The translations under genes and the position numbers were made by a program. Of a DNA stretch of 64,000 nucleotides, positions 35,940 to 45,339 are shown in pieces (position 1 is the stretch's first letter; each line of letters starts with the position of its first letter). Source of the stretch: Anatilimnocola aggregata (GTDB lineage: Bacteria; Planctomycetota; Planctomycetia; Pirellulales; Pirellulaceae); contig NZ_CP036274.1 of the NCBI RefSeq assembly GCF_007747655.1, positions 5,518,001 through 5,582,000 on the forward strand. The letters run 5' to 3'. A model generated the notes under the pieces. That model was not told the DNA's origin. It saw nothing but the letters and a program-made list of their open reading frames with translations, and made no database searches.

Positions 35940-37232
35940 ATGCAACGTCCCAACAGCCACGCCATCTTCACCCGTGCGAAAGAGATCATGCCCGGGGGCG
36001 TGAATAGTCCTGCGCGAGCCTTTGGAGCAGTTGGCGGTGAGCCCGTGGTGATGGATCGGGCGAGTGGGGCTTATTTGTTCGATGTCGATGGGAATCAGTA
36101 CATCGACTACATCGGCTCCTGGGGGCCGATGATTCTCGGTCATCAACATCCGGCCGTGGTCGTGGCGGTACGCGCCGCGGTCGAGAAGGCCTTCAGTTTT
36201 GGTGCGCCCTCGCCTGGCGAAAACGAACTGTGCGAGTTGATTATCGAGCTCGTGCCGTCGATCGAGATGGTTCGGCTGGTGAGCAGCGGTACCGAAGCCA
36301 CCATGAGTGCCATTCGGTTGGCGCGGGGTTATACCGGCCGCGATCGAATTATCAAGTTCGCCGGGAACTATCACGGGCACGTCGATAGCCTACTGGTAGC
36401 GGCGGGAAGTTCGGCGGCCACGCTGGGGGTGCCGAATTCGCCCGGCGTGACGGCGGGGACAACGCAGGACACGATCATCTGCCGCTACAACGATCCAGCG
36501 AATCTGGAAGAGATTTTTGCCGAGCATGGTTCGACAATTGCCGGCGTGATCTTCGAGCCGATCGTCGGCAACATGGGAACCGTCATTCCAACTGCCGAGT
36601 TTTTGCAGACGATGCGCGAACTCACCTGGAAACACGGCGCACTGATGATTTGCGACGAGGTGATGACGGGCTTTCGCGTTGCAGTCGGCGGTGCGCAGCA
36701 ACTGCTCGACTTCACTCCCGACCTGACCACGCTGGGGAAGATTGTTGGCGGTGGCATGCCGATTGGTGCGTACGGAGGCCGCAAGGAGGTCATGCAGCAT
36801 GTGCTGCCGGCCGGAAAAGTGTTTCAAGCGGGAACGTTGAGCGGCAATCCCCTGGCAACAGCAGCGGGGATCGCAACGCTCAAGCAGTTGCGCGATCAGC
36901 CGCCGTACGAGAAACTGGAACAATTGGGCGCGCAATTGGGCGATGGCTTACTAGCTGCAGCGCAAGCGGCGAAGATTCCTGCCTCGCTGACTCGCGTGGG
37001 CAGCATGCTCACGCTGTTCTTCAATCCCATGCAGCCGACCGATTGGGATACTGCGAGCCAGAGCGATACCACTCGCTTTGCCCGCTACTTCTGGGGCCTG
37101 CTGAATCGCGGCGTCTACATGCCCTGCAGCCAGTACGAAGCCCTCTTCATTTCCGCTGCCCATTCTCCGGCCGATATCCAGGCCACCATCGCCGCCGCCC
37201 AGGAAGTATTGGCGGGGTTCGGGGAGAAGTAG
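35940..37232 (+). CDS. hemL: Glutamate-1-semialdehyde 2,1-aminomutase
   Basis: HemL converts glutamate-1-semialdehyde into 5-aminolevulinate for tetrapyrrole synthesis, using pyridoxal phosphate. The 430 residues are a normal length. Family landmarks are the start IMPGGVNSPARAFGAVGGEP, VSSGTEATMSAIRLARGYTG, KFAGNYHGHVDSLLVAAGS, the Asp region LMICDEVMTGFRV, and the PLP Lys in TTLGKIVGGGMPIGAYGGR. This implies that the organism uses the C5 pathway. The gene is single and divergent from the DUF1559 gene. No other heme gene lies in the window. Confidence 0.96.
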   Translation: MQRPNSHAIFTRAKEIMPGGVNSPARAFGAVGGEPVVMDRASGAYLFDVDGNQYIDYIGSWGPMILGHQHPAVVVAVRAAVEKAFSFGAPSPGENELCELIIELVPSIEMVRLVSSGTEATMSAIRLARGYTGRDRIIKFAGNYHGHVDSLLVAAGSSAATLGVPNSPGVTAGTTQDTIICRYNDPANLEEIFAEHGSTIAGVIFEPIVGNMGTVIPTAEFLQTMRELTWKHGALMICDEVMTGFRVAVGGAQQLLDFTPDLTTLGKIVGGGMPIGAYGGRKEVMQHVLPAGKVFQAGTLSGNPLATAAGIATLKQLRDQPPYEKLEQLGAQLGDGLLAAAQAAKIPASLTRVGSMLTLFFNPMQPTDWDTASQSDTTRFARYFWGLLNRGVYMPCSQYEALFISAAHSPADIQATIAAAQEVLAGFGEK

Positions 37233-37247
37233 CGGCTCGGTTCATCG

Positions 37248-37270
37248 GTGCCAGAAGTAGAACCTGGCAC
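37248..37270 (+). terminator. GTGCCAG/CTGGCAC hairpin after hemL
   Basis: A 7-bp perfect stem with a nine-base loop begins 16 bases past the hemL stop. No T run follows. It may act as a 3'-end stabiliser or partial terminator. The same GTGCCAG word appears in a palindrome near 19672, between the MoxR and DUF4350 genes. Confidence 0.4.
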
Positions 37271-37291
37271 GCGAACCGCAAGCGGGGGGGG

Positions 37292-37396
37292 TGTTCAACA
37301 AACGGGCCGATTGTTGAACAGCGATGTTTTGTAAGTCTCTAAAAAACAAGGCCTTACGACGGCAGCGTGTTCAACAATGAGGCTGAATGTTGAACA
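37292..37396. repeat. Two identical palindromic sites, TGTTCAACA-N11-TGTTGAACA
   Basis: The sites lie at 37292-37320 and 37368-37396. Both have exactly the same 9-base arms and the same 11-base spacing, but different spacer sequences. Their starts are 76 bases apart. They lie in the 338-base gap between hemL and the DUF1592 gene, about 175-280 bases upstream of the latter. Equal arms with variable spacers suggest either protein-binding sites or paired RNA hairpins. The gap holds no gene that I can see. Confidence 0.6.
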
Positions 37397-37570
37397 TGTT
37401 GGTAAAACCTGATGCTGCGATTTCGCTTCGCAGGGCGAGGAGATTGGAATGACGTGCCTGCGTTTGCGGCTTGTTCGCGCTTTCCTGCGGACGAGGGCAA
37501 GGTTATGATCGAGACTCCTCCCGCCTGCAACCTTCCTTGGTCGCCCCGCCTTTCGTGAGCAGAGTTCGCT

Positions 37571-39988
37571 ATGCGTCTTGGTTTCTTGATTGCGCTCCTC
37601 TCACTATCGGGATTTTCCATTGCAACAGCGCAAGAGTCAGGAAACAGTAGTGCCAAGCCTGATCTAACCAAGGATCTGTTCGCTTACGTCAATAAGAACT
37701 GCCTGCACTGCCACGGCGAGAAAGAAGGGAAGGCTGACGTCCGCCTGCACTCGTATAAGGACGAGCTATCGATCGTGAAGGGGCGGAAAGTCTGGGAGCA
37801 TGTAGTCGACATGGTCGAAGCGGGCGAAATGCCCCCCAAAGACAAGCCTCAGCCGATGGCCAGCGACACGACCGCCTTCCTCGCTGCCGTGAAAGGCGTT
37901 TTCTTGCGGGCTGATCAGAATGCCAAGCCCGATCCAGGGCGGGTGACTGTTCGCCGCCTCAACCGGACCGAATACAACAACACGATTCGCGATTTGGTAG
38001 GCGTTGATTTTAACGCGGCCGAAGATTTTCCCTCGGACGACGTCGGCCACGGCTTCGATAACATTGGCGACGTGCTCACACTGTCGCCGGTGCTGATGGA
38101 ACGTTACCTGGCCGCGGCTGAAGGCATTATGAAGCGGGCCATCGTGGTGGAAGTGCCCAAGTCGCCCACGCGCTGGCAAGGCGGCCAGTACTTGGAACCT
38201 GCTGGTGGCAACGTACCCAAGCAAAAATGGCGCCCCATCAGTGCCAAGGACGAGACGGCACAGTTCACTGGTCCTCTGCATACCCAATATCAAAACCTGC
38301 CGCCCGGCGAGTATCAGTTCCGCGTCCGCACCTATGCCACCACGGAAGGCAAAGAGCCGGTGAAGGTTGTCGTCCTCGCCGTCGGTAAAGAATTGGCGGA
38401 ACCCGATCCTGTGGACCGCGGTGCGAATATTGTCGGCGGCACCAAGGCCTTCCGCTCCTTCAAGATTCTGAAGGAGTTCACCGTCGATGCCCGTGAGGAC
38501 AAGAAGGCTCAGAACCTGGAACTCGATTTCACGATGCCCCAGGGAATGGACCGGATGGCTGTCGGCTTGCTGAAGGCGGCCGATGGCGAACCGTTGCAAA
38601 CCCTGCATGTCGAGAATTTCGCACTGACGGGTCCGAAAGATATGCGTCCAGCGACGCAACTAAAATTGCTTCGTTGCAGCCCTGAGAAGCCGCAGGCCGA
38701 ACAGACTCGCGAAGTCCTGCTGCGGTTTGCTTCCCGCGCGTATCGCCGACCAGCTACAACGGCGGAAGTGGATCGGCTCTGCCAACTGGCAGAGGCAGCC
38801 CTGGCGAGCGGCGAAAAATGGGAAGGAGCCATGCAGTTCGCGATGCAGGCTGTGTTGGTCTCGCCCAAGTTTCTCTTTCGCCTGGAACTCGACGATCGGC
38901 CCCAGGCGGCCGAGTCGCGGGCGCTGGATGAATTTCAACTCGCTTCACGCTTGTCGTATTTCATTTGGAGTTCCATGCCCGACGACGAACTCTTTCGCCT
39001 CGCGCTCAAGGGGCAATTGTCGGCGAATCTCGAACCCCAAGTTCGCCGCATGCTGAAGGATCCGCGCTCGGTCGCCCTTTACAAGAATTTCGCCGTCCAA
39101 TGGCTGCAACTCGGGCGGCTGCAAATGCATTCGCCGGATAAAACGCTGTTCAAGGACTTCAACGACAGCCTGCGGCAAGACATGCTGCGCGAGACGGAGT
39201 TGTTCTTCCTGGCCATTGTGCAAGAGGACCGCAGCATTCTCGATCTGATAAATGCGGATTTCACTTACCTGAATGAACGCCTCGGCAACCACTACGGCAT
39301 TCTCGATGACACCGGCACCACTTGGGCAACGAAGAAGAACCGCCCCAATCGTCCAAAGCTACCGCGGGAAGAGTTCGTCCGCGTCCAACTGGCCGACGAT
39401 CAACGGGGCGGCCTCCTTACGATGGCCAGTGTACTGACGGTTACCTCCAATCCCACTCGAACGTCGCCGGTCAAACGTGGCAGGTGGGTGCTGGAACAGA
39501 TTCTTGGTACTCCGCCGCCGCCACCGCCACCCGATGTGCCAGAACTAAAGGAAAGTGCGGAACTGAAGGGGACGCTTCGCGAGCGAATGGCTCAGCACAT
39601 GGCGAATCCCGCCTGCGCCAACTGCCACGCGAAAATGGACCCGATCGGCTTTGCCTTTGAGAATTTCGACGCCGTGGGCAAGTACCGCTGGGAAGAGGAA
39701 AAGCAGAAGATTGATCCTGCCGGTACTTTGCCGGATGGTCAGTCATTTGCCGGGCCCGCCGAGTTAAAGAAGATCATTCAGTCGAAAAAAGAGTTGTTTG
39801 GCCGCAACCTGGCAGAGAAAATGCTGACATACGGCCTGGGTCGCGGCCTCGAATATTACGACCGTCCGACTATTCAGAAAATTGTCGGCGGCCTTGCTGC
39901 CGACGACTACAAGTTCTCCCGCCTGGTAATTGAGATCGCCAAGAGCGAGCCGTTTCGTAACCGCCGAGGAAAGGATCCTGCCAAATGA
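37571..39988 (+). CDS. DUF1592/DUF1587/DUF1588/DUF1585 planctomycete cytochrome-like protein
   Basis: The 805-residue exported protein has a signal peptide (LIALLSLSGFSIATAQ) and a heme-binding CLHCH motif near residue 40. The domain series follows: DUF1587 (VTVRRLNRTEYNNTIRDLVG), DUF1595 (LLRFASRAYRRPATTAEVDR), DUF1592 (SRLSYFIWSSMPDDELF), DUF1588 (RTSPVKRGRWVLEQILGTPP) and DUF1585 at the C-terminus (YGLGRGLEYYDRPTI). A second CxxCH (ACANCHAKMDPIGFAFEN) lies near 680. These proteins are typical of planctomycetes and are thought to act in redox steps of polysaccharide or other polymer breakdown; none has a proven reaction that I know of. The stop overlaps the start of the DUF1552 gene (ATGA), the usual pairing. 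Confidence 0.92.
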   Translation: MRLGFLIALLSLSGFSIATAQESGNSSAKPDLTKDLFAYVNKNCLHCHGEKEGKADVRLHSYKDELSIVKGRKVWEHVVDMVEAGEMPPKDKPQPMASDTTAFLAAVKGVFLRADQNAKPDPGRVTVRRLNRTEYNNTIRDLVGVDFNAAEDFPSDDVGHGFDNIGDVLTLSPVLMERYLAAAEGIMKRAIVVEVPKSPTRWQGGQYLEPAGGNVPKQKWRPISAKDETAQFTGPLHTQYQNLPPGEYQFRVRTYATTEGKEPVKVVVLAVGKELAEPDPVDRGANIVGGTKAFRSFKILKEFTVDAREDKKAQNLELDFTMPQGMDRMAVGLLKAADGEPLQTLHVENFALTGPKDMRPATQLKLLRCSPEKPQAEQTREVLLRFASRAYRRPATTAEVDRLCQLAEAALASGEKWEGAMQFAMQAVLVSPKFLFRLELDDRPQAAESRALDEFQLASRLSYFIWSSMPDDELFRLALKGQLSANLEPQVRRMLKDPRSVALYKNFAVQWLQLGRLQMHSPDKTLFKDFNDSLRQDMLRETELFFLAIVQEDRSILDLINADFTYLNERLGNHYGILDDTGTTWATKKNRPNRPKLPREEFVRVQLADDQRGGLLTMASVLTVTSNPTRTSPVKRGRWVLEQILGTPPPPPPPDVPELKESAELKGTLRERMAQHMANPACANCHAKMDPIGFAFENFDAVGKYRWEEEKQKIDPAGTLPDGQSFAGPAELKKIIQSKKELFGRNLAEKMLTYGLGRGLEYYDRPTIQKIVGGLAADDYKFSRLVIEIAKSEPFRNRRGKDPAK

Positions 39989-41328
39989 CGAGCCCCATTT
40001 CCCGCCGAACCGTGTTGCGTGGCCTTGGTGTTTCTCTCACGCTGCCGTGGCTCGAAGCCATGGGCTCGGTCTCTTCGTGGGCTGCTGATGCTGGCTCGCG
40101 CAAGTCGGCCACAGCGCCGGTGCGCATGGCTTTCCTCTATGTTCCCAACGGCAAGAACATGGCTGACTGGACGCCGACCGCTGAAGGCACCAACTACGAA
40201 CTGCCCCACATTCTCAAACCACTCGAAGAACTCCGGCACGACTTCAACGTCCTCACCGGGCTCACCGCCGACAAGGCTCGTCCCCATGGCGATGGTGGCG
40301 GCGATCATGCTCGCGCGCTCGGCGCGTTCTTGACCGGTGCTCAACCTCGCAAGACCGACGGCACCGACATTCGCAGCGGCATCTCGGTGGACCAGGTCGC
40401 TGCTTCGCGAATTGGCGATCAGACTCGTCTCGCCTCGCTGGAACTTGGTTGCGAAGCAGGCTCGATGGCCGGCAATTGCGACTCGGGTTATAGCTGCGTC
40501 TATTCCTCGACTATGTCCTGGCGCTCGGCCACTCAGCCCTTGCCCAAGGAAGTGAATCCCAAGCTGATCTTCGAGCGAATGTTCACCACCACTCCCGCCA
40601 AGGACCGCGTCGAACGCGATCAAAAGCGCAAGAGCGTGCTCGACTTTGTGCGTGAAGATGCGAAGGATCTCAGCGGCAAATTGAGCAGTAACGATGTCCG
40701 CAAGTTAGACGAATACTTCTCTGCTGTTCGCGATATCGAACAGCGGATCGATCGCGCCTCGCACTTGCCGGAAGTGAAGACTCCGGACTTCCCGGTTCCT
40801 GCCGGCGTTCCCAAGGACTATGCCGAGCACATTCGCCTGATGTGCGACCTGATGGTTCTTGCCTTCCAGACCGACGTCACTCGCGTGGCCACGTTCGTGC
40901 TTGCCAACGAAGGAAGCAACAAACCCTACTCATTCATCGGTGTGAACGAAGGGCATCACGACCTGTCGCATCACGGCAACGACGCGAAGAAGAAGGAAAA
41001 GATTCGCGACATCAATACCTTCCACACGTCACAATTCGCTTACCTGCTGAAGAAGCTGAAGTCGATTCCGGAAGGTGGTGGCACGCTGCTGGACAACTGC
41101 CAGATCGCTTATGGCAGCGGTAACTCGGATGGCAATGCTCACAACCACGACAACCTGCCAATCCTGCTCGCAGGCCGTGGTGGCGGCACCATCCAAACCG
41201 GCCGTCACATCAAGTATCAGAACGAAACGCCCCTCAACAACCTTTGGCTTTCGATGCTCGAGCGTGTAGATGTTCGCTTGCCGTTCCTCGGCGACAGCAC
41301 CGGCGCACTCAAGGGCTTGAACGGGTGA
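39985..41328 (+). CDS. DUF1552 domain-containing protein with Tat-like signal
   Basis: The 447 residues start with a twin-arginine-type leader (SRRTVLRGLGVSLTLPWLEA), so export in folded form is likely. The DUF1552 body includes RMAFLYVPNGKNMADWTPT, LTADKARPHGDGGGDHARAL and a His-rich segment (GVNEGHHDLSHHGND). It belongs to the alkaline-phosphatase-like group related to DUF1501. The gene is translationally coupled to the DUF1592 gene by a four-base overlap. The two proteins probably work as a pair in the periplasm or outer compartment. Confidence 0.92.
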   Translation: MTSPISRRTVLRGLGVSLTLPWLEAMGSVSSWAADAGSRKSATAPVRMAFLYVPNGKNMADWTPTAEGTNYELPHILKPLEELRHDFNVLTGLTADKARPHGDGGGDHARALGAFLTGAQPRKTDGTDIRSGISVDQVAASRIGDQTRLASLELGCEAGSMAGNCDSGYSCVYSSTMSWRSATQPLPKEVNPKLIFERMFTTTPAKDRVERDQKRKSVLDFVREDAKDLSGKLSSNDVRKLDEYFSAVRDIEQRIDRASHLPEVKTPDFPVPAGVPKDYAEHIRLMCDLMVLAFQTDVTRVATFVLANEGSNKPYSFIGVNEGHHDLSHHGNDAKKKEKIRDINTFHTSQFAYLLKKLKSIPEGGGTLLDNCQIAYGSGNSDGNAHNHDNLPILLAGRGGGTIQTGRHIKYQNETPLNNLWLSMLERVDVRLPFLGDSTGALKGLNG

Positions 41329-41332
41329 GCGT

Positions 41333-42826
41333 TTACTCGCTCAGCCCTGCTGGTCGCAAGCCCGCCCCTTTGACTTGTGAGAGTGAATCACCAAGCTCGG
41401 AGCGAAACTGGTCGCCAAGTTTGGATAGTTCAGTGACGATTGCTGCGTTGTCAGCAGCCACGTTTTTCATTTCCCCAGGGTCGGCCAGTAAATCGAACAA
41501 CGACTGTTCGATCTTCTCGACCCGATAGCCGTGCCGGCTGGCGATCCCGCGAATGCCCGATTGTTCGATGGAGTTCGGCTTCATGTTGGCAAAGTTGGCC
41601 GGCTTGCCACCAACTCCCGGCGGACCAGCGACCGTGAGATATTCGTGCGGAAAATGAAGCTTCCAGTTTCTTTTGCGAACGGCGTGCAACTCACTGGCCG
41701 AGTAGTAAGCAAACGAGTCTCGCCCTTGCGATTGCTCTTTACCTAGCAGCAGCGGAGATAGGTCGACACCATCGATTGCAAGCGTCGGCAACTTCGCCCC
41801 AGTGATAGTCGCCAAAGAAGGAAGCAGATCAAGCGCAGTGATCAGCTCGTTCCGCACCTGAGCAGCCGGAACCTTACTGGGCCAGCGGACGATGAAGGGC
41901 ATCCGGTGACCTCCTTCGAAAGTCGTAAGTTTGCCTTCGCGAAATGGTTCCGCGCGCCCCGCATGATCGCCATAGCTCAAAAAAGGCCCATTGTCTGAGA
42001 GGAAGATCACCAGCGTATTCTCGGCCAACTGCAAGTCGTCGAGAGCACGCATGAGTTCGCCAACGCCAGCATCGAGTTCTTCCACCACATCGCCATACAA
42101 CCCGCGCTTCGACTTTCCCTTGAACTCGGGCGACGCAAAGATAGGTACGTGTGGCATCACCTGCGGCAAATATAAAAAGAAGGGTTTGTCTTTGTTCGCC
42201 GTGACGAATTCGATCGACAACCTGGTGAACCGCTTGGTGAACTGCGATTGATCGGGATCGGTCTCAGTCACTTCATCGTTGCGATAAAACGGAAGAGCCG
42301 GTATGTCGCGCACCGTCGGGTGGAGTGGACCGTTATCATTTGAGTAGGGAAGACCCGCCCATTGATCGAAGCCGTTGCGAGTGGGAAAAAAGACCGGCTT
42401 GGTTCCCAAATGCCACTTCCCAAAGCAAGCTGTGGCATATCCCCGCTTATGCAACAATTCGGGCAGCAGCAGTTCATCGGCATGAATGCCGACTTTGCTT
42501 GTATGATTGAGCGCGCCCGCCATCCCGATGCGATGCGGATAGCAACCACTCATCAGTGCCGCCCGCGACGCAGTGCAAACAGACTGTGCGACGCAGAAAC
42601 TCGTATATCTCGTTCCTTCCTTCGCCAGTCGATCGATGTTTGGCGTGCGAATATCTCTGGCACCATAGCAACCAAGATCGGCATAGCCCAGGTCGTCGGC
42701 AAGTATTAGCACTATGTTAGGTACACGACTAGATGCTGCATTCTGCTCGGCAATTACCGGCCGAAACGAGATGCAAAACAGGCCGGCAGCAATGATTAGT
42801 GTAGCTAATCTGTGTAGCAAACGCAT
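41333..42826 (-). CDS. Sulfatase (type I, formylglycine-dependent)
   Basis: This exported hydrolase cleaves sulfate esters, probably from sulfated polysaccharides. From the ATG at 42826 it has about 497 residues with a signal peptide (ATLIIAAGLFCISFRPVIA). The N-terminal metal site is in NIVLILADDLGYADLGCYG. The formylglycine motif is SVCTASRAALMSG, with Cys as the residue to be oxidised. Further metal ligands are in VIFLSDNGP and NWKLHFPHE. The frame is open to 42928 but the family start is at 42826. It converges on DUF1552 with only four bases between stops. Its 5' end is 14 bases from the first tyrosine recombinase start. Confidence 0.93.
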   Translation of the reverse strand: MRLLHRLATLIIAAGLFCISFRPVIAEQNAASSRVPNIVLILADDLGYADLGCYGARDIRTPNIDRLAKEGTRYTSFCVAQSVCTASRAALMSGCYPHRIGMAGALNHTSKVGIHADELLLPELLHKRGYATACFGKWHLGTKPVFFPTRNGFDQWAGLPYSNDNGPLHPTVRDIPALPFYRNDEVTETDPDQSQFTKRFTRLSIEFVTANKDKPFFLYLPQVMPHVPIFASPEFKGKSKRGLYGDVVEELDAGVGELMRALDDLQLAENTLVIFLSDNGPFLSYGDHAGRAEPFREGKLTTFEGGHRMPFIVRWPSKVPAAQVRNELITALDLLPSLATITGAKLPTLAIDGVDLSPLLLGKEQSQGRDSFAYYSASELHAVRKRNWKLHFPHEYLTVAGPPGVGGKPANFANMKPNSIEQSGIRGIASRHGYRVEKIEQSLFDLLADPGEMKNVAADNAAIVTELSKLGDQFRSELGDSLSQVKGAGLRPAGLSE

Positions 42827-42840
42827 AAAATATCCGTGCG

Positions 42841-44139
42841 ATGGAGCGTGTGAACAAGCCGACCACGGGGGTTTCACCGAGGTTACGAGCAACGGTGACA
42901 GTATCGGGGCGCGAAAATAAGCGGTCAACCAAGCTGAAAGAGAACTGTTTCGTGGGTAGAAAACGGAAGGTGCGACGGCAACAGCACGGCTCGGTTTGGC
43001 ACTGGAAGCAGACCGACGCCTGGTACTACACGTTACCGGGCACGAAGAAGCGAATGCCCCTCTTCGACGAACAGGGTGAACGCATCAAGGGACTGGCAAG
43101 GCGAGACGAGGCCGAGCGCACCTTTGCCAAGATCAAGGTAACTCTGGCCGACAATGGCCCAGGCTACACCCCCGAGGGGGAGTGGATCGTGGCTCGCGTT
43201 TGCTCAGACTACCTTCAGTACTGCGAACGGGGCGTTTCGAAGGCGGCCACCAGTGCAGGGCATCACCGCAGCGCGAAGATGTGGCTTAATGACCTTTGTG
43301 CCTACTGTGGTGCCCTCCCTGTTTCGCAACTCAAGAAGGGGCACATCACGACCTGGATCGAAGCCCACTCGTCGTGGCGCAGCACCGAGACTCATCGCGG
43401 GGTTTTATCCGTCGTGCTGGCAGCCTTCAATCGAGCCGAAGAAATGTTCGGTGTGGCCAATCCGCTCAAAGGGCTTAAGAAGCCAACACCCAAGCCCCGC
43501 CTGCAGTCGATTACTCCGGACGATGAACAGGTGATTTACGACAACCTGGAACCGCAGTTCCGAAACTTTCTGTTTGCTGCTGTTCATACCGGACTGCGGC
43601 CCTTTTGTGAACTGGCGCAACTGAAGGCCGAACATATCGAACAGACGCCGCGCGGGATGATGTGGCGAGTCTATTCCAGCAAGACGAAGAAAACTCGCAA
43701 GATTCCCGTGCGTCCCGAAGTGGCCAAGCTTGTCACGCAACTTCTGAAGGACGCACCGCCCGGTTCTAACCTGCCGCTGTTCCGAAACACCAAGGGTGGG
43801 CAATGGAAGCGGATGACGGGCGTGGTGAGGTTTGGCAACCTGCGGAAGAAGTTGAAATGGGATCAGGACCCGGTTCGGAGCAAATACACCTGCTACACCT
43901 GCCGGCATACGTTTGTGCATCGGATGCTTTCGGGCTACTGGACGAGCGGCGTCGGCTGTTCGATCGAGACGGTTGCTGAACTGATTGGGGATACCCCGAA
44001 GGTTGCTTTCGACCACTACGGTCGCGAATGGGGGCAGCATTATCAGGCCCCACTTTGGGCCGCGATCGGCGAACAACCCAAGGCGCAGAACATCGCCCAG
44101 CCAAAGGGAACTAAGGCTGACAAGAAGGTGCGCGCATGA
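42841..44139 (+). CDS. Tyrosine recombinase (first of a tandem pair)
   Basis: The protein has up to 432 residues. The N-terminal part contains a DNA-binding-like region with QHGSVWHWKQTDAWYYTLPG. The catalytic domain has the box I Arg in HTGLRPFCEL (about 252), box II in CRHTFVHRML (about 357-366), and the Tyr nucleophile in FDHYGREWGQHY (about 394-405). All residues needed for strand exchange appear present. The first ~37 residues look unlike the paralogue, and the true start may be the GTG at 42952. The stop overlaps the next recombinase start by four bases (ATGA), so both are made together. This is the left end of the accessory island. Confidence 0.9.
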   Translation: MERVNKPTTGVSPRLRATVTVSGRENKRSTKLKENCFVGRKRKVRRQQHGSVWHWKQTDAWYYTLPGTKKRMPLFDEQGERIKGLARRDEAERTFAKIKVTLADNGPGYTPEGEWIVARVCSDYLQYCERGVSKAATSAGHHRSAKMWLNDLCAYCGALPVSQLKKGHITTWIEAHSSWRSTETHRGVLSVVLAAFNRAEEMFGVANPLKGLKKPTPKPRLQSITPDDEQVIYDNLEPQFRNFLFAAVHTGLRPFCELAQLKAEHIEQTPRGMMWRVYSSKTKKTRKIPVRPEVAKLVTQLLKDAPPGSNLPLFRNTKGGQWKRMTGVVRFGNLRKKLKWDQDPVRSKYTCYTCRHTFVHRMLSGYWTSGVGCSIETVAELIGDTPKVAFDHYGREWGQHYQAPLWAAIGEQPKAQNIAQPKGTKADKKVRA

Positions 44140-45287
44140 GCTCGAAAAAGTTGACTACAACCCATACGACTCAATCTCGGCGTCGGGCGCATGGATCTGC
44201 CTGGCATTGGCAGCAGACCGACGCGTGGTACTTTACGCCTCCGGGCACGAAACGCCGTGTGGCGCTGCTCGACTCCTCCGGCAAACGAATCAAGGGCAAA
44301 TCGAACAAGCAGGCCGCAGAATTGGCACTGGCTCGATTGAAATCGCGCGCGGATTGGAAACCATCACCCGAGGAACCGATCGCGCCGAAACCAGTCGTGC
44401 TCGTCGCCACGGTGTGTTCGGATTACGTCCAGCACTGCGAAACGAGAGTAAAGGGCAAGCATTTGGGAGCAGAAGGCGGCGACCACATTCGACGAACCCT
44501 GAACGATTTAGCGAGCTACTGCGGCGCTTTGCCGCTCGAGCAACTGCAAAAGGGGCATCTCGAACACTGGGTCGAAACTCATCCCAACTGGCGATCTCCA
44601 GTGACCAAGCGAAACGCACTTACGGCCGTATTGGCTGCGTTTGAATTCGCTAGCGAAAGTTATGGAGTGGTAAACCCGTTACGTGGGTTTCCGAAGCCGC
44701 CACCACGGCCGCGGCTCCAGTCCCTCAGTCCCGAAGATGAACAGGCCCTTTATGGTGCTGCTGACAAGCCATTTCGGGATTTTCTGTTCGCGGCGATTCA
44801 CACTGGCCTCAGGCCCTTCTGTGAACTCGCGAAGCTTCGTGTATGCGACGTGGAGTTGCAATCAGGCGGGATGCTTTGGCGAGTTTATTCAACCAAGACA
44901 AAGAAGTCCCGCAAGATTCCAGTCCGATCAGAAGTGGCGAAGTTGTTGATGCGGCGAGTAGGTACCGCCGCAAAGGATGCTCCTTTGTTCCCCAATCCGC
45001 AGGGAAGGCCGTGGAAAAAGGTTACTGGCAAAGCGAGGTTTTCGAAGATGAGGAAGGACTTAGGCTGGGATACCGATCCAATTCGCAAAGGCTATTCTTG
45101 TTACACATGCCGCCATACGTTTGCCCATCGCTTGCTCTCCGGTTATTGGAACAACGGCGCGGGTTGCACGATCGAGACATTGGCCGAGCTGATGGGCAAC
45201 ACGCCTCAAGTGGCATTTGCTCACTATGGCCGAGAGTGGGGCAAGCACTATCAGGACCCGCTGTGGGCAGCCATTGGAGTTAGCTGA
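44136..45287 (+). CDS. Tyrosine recombinase (second of a tandem pair)
   Basis: The 383-residue paralogue of the upstream recombinase shares the same landmarks in the same order: HGSAWHWQQTDAWYFTPPG, then HTGLRPFCELAKLRV with the first Arg, YTCRHTFAHRLLSGYW with box II His and Arg, and FAHYGREWGKHY with the Tyr. No key residue is missing. Coupled tandem tyrosine recombinases are known from mobile elements such as RIT elements (three in a row); here only two are present. A tRNA-Leu-like segment lies 53 bases past the stop. It probably acts with the first protein as a heteromeric integrase, which is inference. Confidence 0.9.
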   Translation: MSSKKLTTTHTTQSRRRAHGSAWHWQQTDAWYFTPPGTKRRVALLDSSGKRIKGKSNKQAAELALARLKSRADWKPSPEEPIAPKPVVLVATVCSDYVQHCETRVKGKHLGAEGGDHIRRTLNDLASYCGALPLEQLQKGHLEHWVETHPNWRSPVTKRNALTAVLAAFEFASESYGVVNPLRGFPKPPPRPRLQSLSPEDEQALYGAADKPFRDFLFAAIHTGLRPFCELAKLRVCDVELQSGGMLWRVYSTKTKKSRKIPVRSEVAKLLMRRVGTAAKDAPLFPNPQGRPWKKVTGKARFSKMRKDLGWDTDPIRKGYSCYTCRHTFAHRLLSGYWNNGAGCTIETLAELMGNTPQVAFAHYGREWGKHYQDPLWAAIGVS

Positions 45288-45339
45288 AAACAATTTGCAG
45301 TGCTAAGTACTCTAGTCTGCTGGTAAGTCAGAAACTAGG

